A stretch of 64,000 nt of DNA from Nevskia sp. (lineage in GTDB: Bacteria; Pseudomonadota; Gammaproteobacteria; Nevskiales; Nevskiaceae), in NCBI RefSeq assembly GCF_021732705.1, contig NZ_JAKFUM010000001.1, positions 48,126 to 112,125 on the forward strand, written 5' to 3'. Below the pieces are notes generated by a model. It ran no database searches. It was not told the DNA's origin and saw nothing but the letters and a program-made list of their open reading frames with translations. Positions 60,368 to 64,000 of this stretch are shown here, piece by piece. Both the position numbers and the translations under genes were made by a program. Within the stretch, counting starts at the first letter, position 1; every line of letters starts with the position of its first letter.

Positions 60368-61406
60368 ACGCTGGCTGTTGTGGGCCGGAGCGCTGCTGCT
60401 GACCGCCTGCGCCAGCCAGCCACCGCAGCGGGTGCAGGATTTCGGGGCCGGCAACGACCGCATCGAGCTGAAGCAGACCGCGTTCTTCCCGAACGACGAC
60501 CAGAGCTTCGCCGCATCGGCGCTGGCCACGCTGCTGTACACCGACGGCCTGTCGATGGTCGGCCCGGAGCAGGTCGCGCCATTCATCAATCGCAAGTTCG
60601 CCGCCGTCGACCAGCGCCCGGCACTGCTGAATGCAGCGCGCCACTTCGACCGCCTGCCGTATGTGCTGGCGCCGACCCCGGATGCCGTGTTCGCCGAAGT
60701 CAAGGCAGGGACCCCGGTGCTGGTGCTGCAGAAGCTGGCGAACTGGCGCTACTCGGTCGTCATCGGCGTCGAGCCGGTCACCAATCGCGTGATCCTGCGC
60801 TCGGGCAAGGATGGCCGCGTCTATCAGCCGCTCGAGGAATTCCTGCGCGGCTGGAAGGCCAGCGACAACTGGGCGCTGGTCGTCAGCGACGGTGTTCGGG
60901 TTGCCGCGAGCGCCACGCAGGAGCGCTGGATCGCCGCCGGCGAAGCCATGACCAAGGCCGAACGGCCCGATCTGGCCGAACGCAATGCCGAAGGCGCACT
61001 GAAGCGCTGGCCGGGTACCGTCGTGCCGTGGGTGGCGCTGGGCAATGCCCGCTACGCCGCGAAGAACTTCCTCGGCGCCCAAGAGGCCTACCTCGAATCG
61101 CTGAAGCTCAAGGCCGAGAACCCGGTGGTGCGCAACAACCTGGCGCTGGTGCTGCTGGAGCGTCACTGCGTGGATCTGGCCGAGCAGCAGGTGGCGAAAG
61201 CCATCGCCAGCGAGACCGACGCGGGCCTGAAGGCGATCTACGAGACGACGCGGGTGAAGATCAGCCAGTACGAGGGGCCGTCGATCTACTGTCCGCCGCC
61301 GGACGACGCTGAAGCGCCCATCGAATATGAGATTGCACCGTTGAATCCGGAAAAGCCGCGCGCATCGCGAGTGCGTCCGAAAGCGCCTGCGAAGCCGAAG
61401 AACTGA
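60357..61406 (+). CDS. PA2778-like lipoprotein: C39-like peptidase domain plus TPR, catalytic cysteine missing
   Basis: 349 residues. The lipobox LLTAC sets Cys18. The following domain matches the C39-like PA2778 family in outline (KQTAFFPNDDQSFAASALATLL, ANWRYSVVIGVEP) but the QCGPAALA-type segment reads DQSFAASALA, so the nucleophilic cysteine is gone, and the histidine of the H-Y-V-V segment is replaced (WRYSVVIG). TPR helices fill about 200-300. It is therefore probably a non-catalytic binding protein. The Pro/Lys-rich tail overlaps the end of queG by 146 bases; its ATG overlaps pgi by 11. Confidence 0.78.
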   Translation: MRAERWLLWAGALLLTACASQPPQRVQDFGAGNDRIELKQTAFFPNDDQSFAASALATLLYTDGLSMVGPEQVAPFINRKFAAVDQRPALLNAARHFDRLPYVLAPTPDAVFAEVKAGTPVLVLQKLANWRYSVVIGVEPVTNRVILRSGKDGRVYQPLEEFLRGWKASDNWALVVSDGVRVAASATQERWIAAGEAMTKAERPDLAERNAEGALKRWPGTVVPWVALGNARYAAKNFLGAQEAYLESLKLKAENPVVRNNLALVLLERHCVDLAEQQVAKAIASETDAGLKAIYETTRVKISQYEGPSIYCPPPDDAEAPIEYEIAPLNPEKPRASRVRPKAPAKPKN

Positions 61407-62403
61407 GCGCCGGATCGGCCAGCGCATTGCCCATCGCCACGGCGAGGTTGCGCAGCCAGCGGTGATACCCGGCGCGGCGCAGCGCCATGCCTTCGGTGCG
61501 CTGCAGATACTCGGCCTCCGTCCACGCGAACAGGTCGATGAGGCGGACAGCGTCCAGCCCGTGGCGTGGCGCAAAGTCCGGGGTGGCATCGAGCTTCGCG
61601 TAGCGGTTCCACGGGCAGACCAGCTGGCAGTCGTCGCAGCCGAAAATCCGGTTGCCGATCAGCGGCCGCAGGTCTTCCGGAATGTCGCCGTGATGCTCGA
61701 TCGTCAGATACGAGATGCAGCGTCGGGCATCGAGCCGGTACGGCGCAATGATTGCCTGTGTCGGGCAGATGTCGATGCAGGCGCTGCACGAGCCGCAATG
61801 GGCGCTGACCGGGGCCTCGGCCGACGGTGCCAGCGGCAGGTCGGTGTAGATCTCGCCGAGGAAAAACCACGAGCCGGCCTCGCGATTCAGCAGCAGGGTG
61901 TGCTTGCCGATCCAGCCGAGCCCGGCGTTGCGGGCCAGCGCCTTTTCGAGCACCGGCGCACTGTCGGCGAACACGCGATAGCCATGCGGCGCGATGGCTT
62001 CCGCCATCCGCTCGGCCAGCTTCTTCAACCGGCTCCGCATCAGCTTGTGATAGTCGCGGCCCAGCGCGTAGCGCGAGATGTAGGCGGCTTCCGGGTCGGC
62101 CAGCACGGCCTCGGCGTCCTCGGCGGACGGTCGATAGTCGAGCCGCGCGCTGATCACCGTCACCGTGCCCGGCAGCAGCCGGGCCGGCGCTTCGCGCAAG
62201 CTCGCATGCTGTGCCATCCACGCCATCCCGCCATGCAGCCCGTCGTCGAGCCAGCGCTGCAGATGGGCGCTGTCGTCATCGAGCGATTGCGTGGCGATGC
62301 CGGCATCGGCGAAGCCGAGTTCACGCGCCCAGGCACGGATCTGCGCGGCCCAGTCGGCGAGCAGCGCAGCGTCGTTCGGTGACGGATCGGCGGGGTCGGG
62401 CAC
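61261..62403 (-). CDS. queG: Epoxyqueuosine reductase
   Basis: A 380-residue cobalamin and Fe-S enzyme catalysing the last step of queuosine synthesis in tRNA. Two ferredoxin-type clusters are seen: HCGSCSACIDICPTQAI and FGCDDCQLVCPWNRYAK. The N-terminal domain has YALGRDYHKLMRSRLKKLA and VFADSAPVLEKALARNAGLG (B12/substrate region). The C-terminal HIRWALQRR end is conserved, so the overlap with the convergent lipoprotein gene is genuine. It is divergent from nnrD with 13 bases between starts. Confidence 0.94.
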   Translation of the reverse strand: MPDPADPSPNDAALLADWAAQIRAWARELGFADAGIATQSLDDDSAHLQRWLDDGLHGGMAWMAQHASLREAPARLLPGTVTVISARLDYRPSAEDAEAVLADPEAAYISRYALGRDYHKLMRSRLKKLAERMAEAIAPHGYRVFADSAPVLEKALARNAGLGWIGKHTLLLNREAGSWFFLGEIYTDLPLAPSAEAPVSAHCGSCSACIDICPTQAIIAPYRLDARRCISYLTIEHHGDIPEDLRPLIGNRIFGCDDCQLVCPWNRYAKLDATPDFAPRHGLDAVRLIDLFAWTEAEYLQRTEGMALRRAGYHRWLRNLAVAMGNALADPALSSSASQALSDALAMRAAFPDSTVQSHIRWALQRRPAADSRSTAPRTG

Positions 62404-62404
62404 T

Positions 62405-62410
62405 TATACT
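62405..62410 (+). promoter_or_regulatory. -10 element of nnrD, predicting a leaderless mRNA
   Basis: TATACT lies exactly 6 bases before the nnrD ATG, in the 13-base gap to queG. The predicted start coincides with the ATG; no Shine-Dalgarno is possible. Confidence 0.45.
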
Positions 62411-62416
62411 GGCGCG

Positions 62417-63910
62417 ATGGAAAACATGGCGGCGCGATTGTATTCCGCGGCTCAAGTGCGCGAACTCGACCGGCGCGCGATCGAAGACCACGGCATTCCC
62501 GGCTACACCCTGATGCAGCGCGCCGCGCGCGCGGCGTGGACCGCCGCGCGCTACCGCTGGCCGAATGCCCGATCGGTCGCCGTGTTTTGCGGGCCCGGCA
62601 ACAACGGCGGCGATGGCTATGTCGTCGCCGGCCTGGCACGGGCGGATGGTTTTGCCGTGCAGGTCTTCGAATGCGATGACGCCGACCGCCGCGGCGATGC
62701 GCGGCTGGCGCGGCAGGACTGGTTGACGGTCGGCGCCGTGACCCGCTGGTCGGCCGGCACGACGACGCTGCCCGCGGTCGATCTGCTGGTCGACGCGCTC
62801 TACGGCACCGGCCTGACCCGTGCACCGGTTGGCGATGCGGCCGATGCGATCGCGGCAGTCAACGCCGCGCATCGGGCCGGCAGCGGCGTGCTGGCGCTCG
62901 ACATCCCATCCGGCCTCGTCGCCGACACCGGCGCGATTCCCGGCCCGGTGGTCGAAGCCGATCTGACCGTGAGCTTCATCGCCGCCAAGCTCGGCCTGCA
63001 CACCGCCTGCGGCCCGGCGGTCTGCGGCGAGGTGCTGCTCGATGATCTGGCGGTGCCGGCATCGGTACACGACGGCCTGACGCCGATCGCGACGTTGACC
63101 GACCACGCCGATCTCCAGCGCGCACTGCCGACACGCAATCGCAGCGGCCACAAGGGCACGCACGGCCACGTGCTGCTGGTGGGCGGCGATCACGGCATGG
63201 CCGGCGCGATCCTGCTGGCGGCGCGCGCAGCGCTCCGCAGCGGCGCCGGGCTGGTGACGGTGGCCACGCGCGCCGCCCATGCCGTGGCGCTCACGGCGGC
63301 GCAGCCGGACGTGATGTTTCGCAGTGTCGAATCGATCGCGGAACTGCAGCCGCTGCTGCAACAGGCCGATGTCATCGCCGTCGGCCCCGGGCTCGGGCTC
63401 GGCGACTGGAGCCGCAGGCTGTTCGATGCGGTGCTGGCCAGCGAACGGCCGAAGGTCGTCGATGCTGACGCCCTGAATCTGCTGGCGACATCGCCGCAGC
63501 GTCGCGATGACTGGGTGCTGACGCCGCATCCGGGCGAAGCCGGCCGCCTGCTGGGCATCGACACGCGAGCGGTGCAGGGCGACCGCGTCGCCGCGATCAC
63601 CGCGCTGCAGGCGCGCTACGGCGGTGCGGTGGTGCTGAAAGGTGCCGGCAGCCTCATTCGAGGCACCGCGCTGCGGCTGTGCCCGTTCGGCAATCCCGGC
63701 ATGGGGGTCGGCGGCATGGGCGATGTGCTGACCGGCGTCACGGCGGCAATCATCGCGCAGGGTCGGCTTGCTGGCCTCGGTCTCGAAGCGGCTGCCGCGG
63801 CGGCCGTCATGGCCCATGCCCTCGCGGGCGACCGCGTGGCGCGCGACGGCGAGCGCGGCTTGATCGCTTCGGATGTCGTCGAGGCCCTGCGCGCGGTGGT
63901 CAACCCATGA
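62417..63910 (+). CDS. nnrD: Bifunctional NAD(P)H-hydrate epimerase/dehydratase
   Basis: A 497-residue fusion repairing hydrated NAD(P)H. The N-terminal epimerase (about 1-215) has MQRAARAAW and FCGPGNNGGDGYVVAGLAR; the C-terminal ADP/ATP-dependent dehydratase (about 225-497) has GHKGTHGHVLLVGGDHGMAG, VGPGLGLGDW, LTPHPGEAGRLLG and GNPGMGVGGMGDVLTG (catalytic Asp). Proteobacteria usually carry this fused form (YjeF/Nnr). ATG 62417 is preferred; the open frame upstream is antisense of queG. Its stop overlaps tsaE. Confidence 0.94.
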   Translation: MENMAARLYSAAQVRELDRRAIEDHGIPGYTLMQRAARAAWTAARYRWPNARSVAVFCGPGNNGGDGYVVAGLARADGFAVQVFECDDADRRGDARLARQDWLTVGAVTRWSAGTTTLPAVDLLVDALYGTGLTRAPVGDAADAIAAVNAAHRAGSGVLALDIPSGLVADTGAIPGPVVEADLTVSFIAAKLGLHTACGPAVCGEVLLDDLAVPASVHDGLTPIATLTDHADLQRALPTRNRSGHKGTHGHVLLVGGDHGMAGAILLAARAALRSGAGLVTVATRAAHAVALTAAQPDVMFRSVESIAELQPLLQQADVIAVGPGLGLGDWSRRLFDAVLASERPKVVDADALNLLATSPQRRDDWVLTPHPGEAGRLLGIDTRAVQGDRVAAITALQARYGGAVVLKGAGSLIRGTALRLCPFGNPGMGVGGMGDVLTGVTAAIIAQGRLAGLGLEAAAAAAVMAHALAGDRVARDGERGLIASDVVEALRAVVNP

Positions 63911-64000
63911 GCGACCGACGCACGCTGCGACTCGCCGACGATGCCGCGACCGAAGCGCTCGGGGCCGCGCTGGCGCTGGCCTTGCAGGGGCGGGCGGGTG
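63907..64000 (+). CDS. tsaE: tRNA threonylcarbamoyladenosine biosynthesis ATPase TsaE, 5' part
   Basis: Only the first 31 codons are present (MSDRRTLRLADDAATEALGA). Similarity to TsaE is limited to the usual N-terminal helix; the Walker A lies beyond the edge. Position after nnrD with ATGA overlap matches the conserved queG/nnrD-tsaE-amiC-mutL cluster, which is the main ground for the name. Confidence 0.72.
   Translation, partial: MSDRRTLRLADDAATEALGAALALALQGRAG

Overview
The window is a GC-rich stretch of a bacterial chromosome. The gene order and families point to a free-living gammaproteobacterium of the Nevskiales/Xanthomonadales type; this is an inference. Indicators are pcnB-folK-panB-panC-panD, lptF-lptG divergent from pepA, mrcB followed by an LpoP-like lipoprotein, and a GlyGly-CTERM secreted protease. 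No phage, insertion sequence, CRISPR array or rRNA was found. About 50 protein genes, one tRNA and two probable small RNAs are packed tightly, many with 4-base ATGA/GTGA overlaps.

Layout. 1-2.1 kb: 3' part of a secreted M36 metalloprotease. 2.2-5.2 kb: plsC-like acyltransferase and zapE (minus), xerD (plus). 5.3-8.1 kb: cysH with a small unknown gene, a periplasmic glutathione peroxidase, an RDD membrane protein. 8.1-10.8 kb: two tandem sRNA-like units and lptF-lptG. 11-17.5 kb: pepA, a frameshifted GlxA/AraC regulator, dinB, an M3 oligopeptidase. 17.6-22.9 kb: a run of hydrolase, reductase and membrane genes and a ketoacyl synthase III. 23-27.4 kb: phoB-phoR, a phosphate porin behind Pho boxes, phoU. 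27.6-33.2 kb: mrcB-lpoP-yoaA, then tsaB. 33.5-37.9 kb: acyl-CoA dehydrogenase, EF-hand protein, class I fumarase, MarR regulator. 38.1-43.9 kb: a complete RND efflux operon divergent from marR. 44-45 kb: quinone oxidoreductase.

45.1-48.6 kb is a compositionally different island: a long stretch with little coding content, a perfect CRP-type site, an unknown lipoprotein and an overlapping patatin-like lipase. It is the best candidate here for an undescribed two-gene system.

48.6-64 kb: a P450-ferredoxin reductase operon, tRNA-Glu(CTC), pcnB (no canonical start codon visible), folK, a TPR/transglutaminase-like lipoprotein, panB, a GT-C-type membrane protein broken by one amber codon, panC, panD behind a duplicated leader, pgi, a C39-like lipoprotein lacking its cysteine, queG, nnrD and the start of tsaE. 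PanB, PanC and PanD supply three of the four pantothenate steps. Envelope functions (LptFG, PBP1b/LpoP, RND pump, PlsC-like, ZapE) form the other clear theme.
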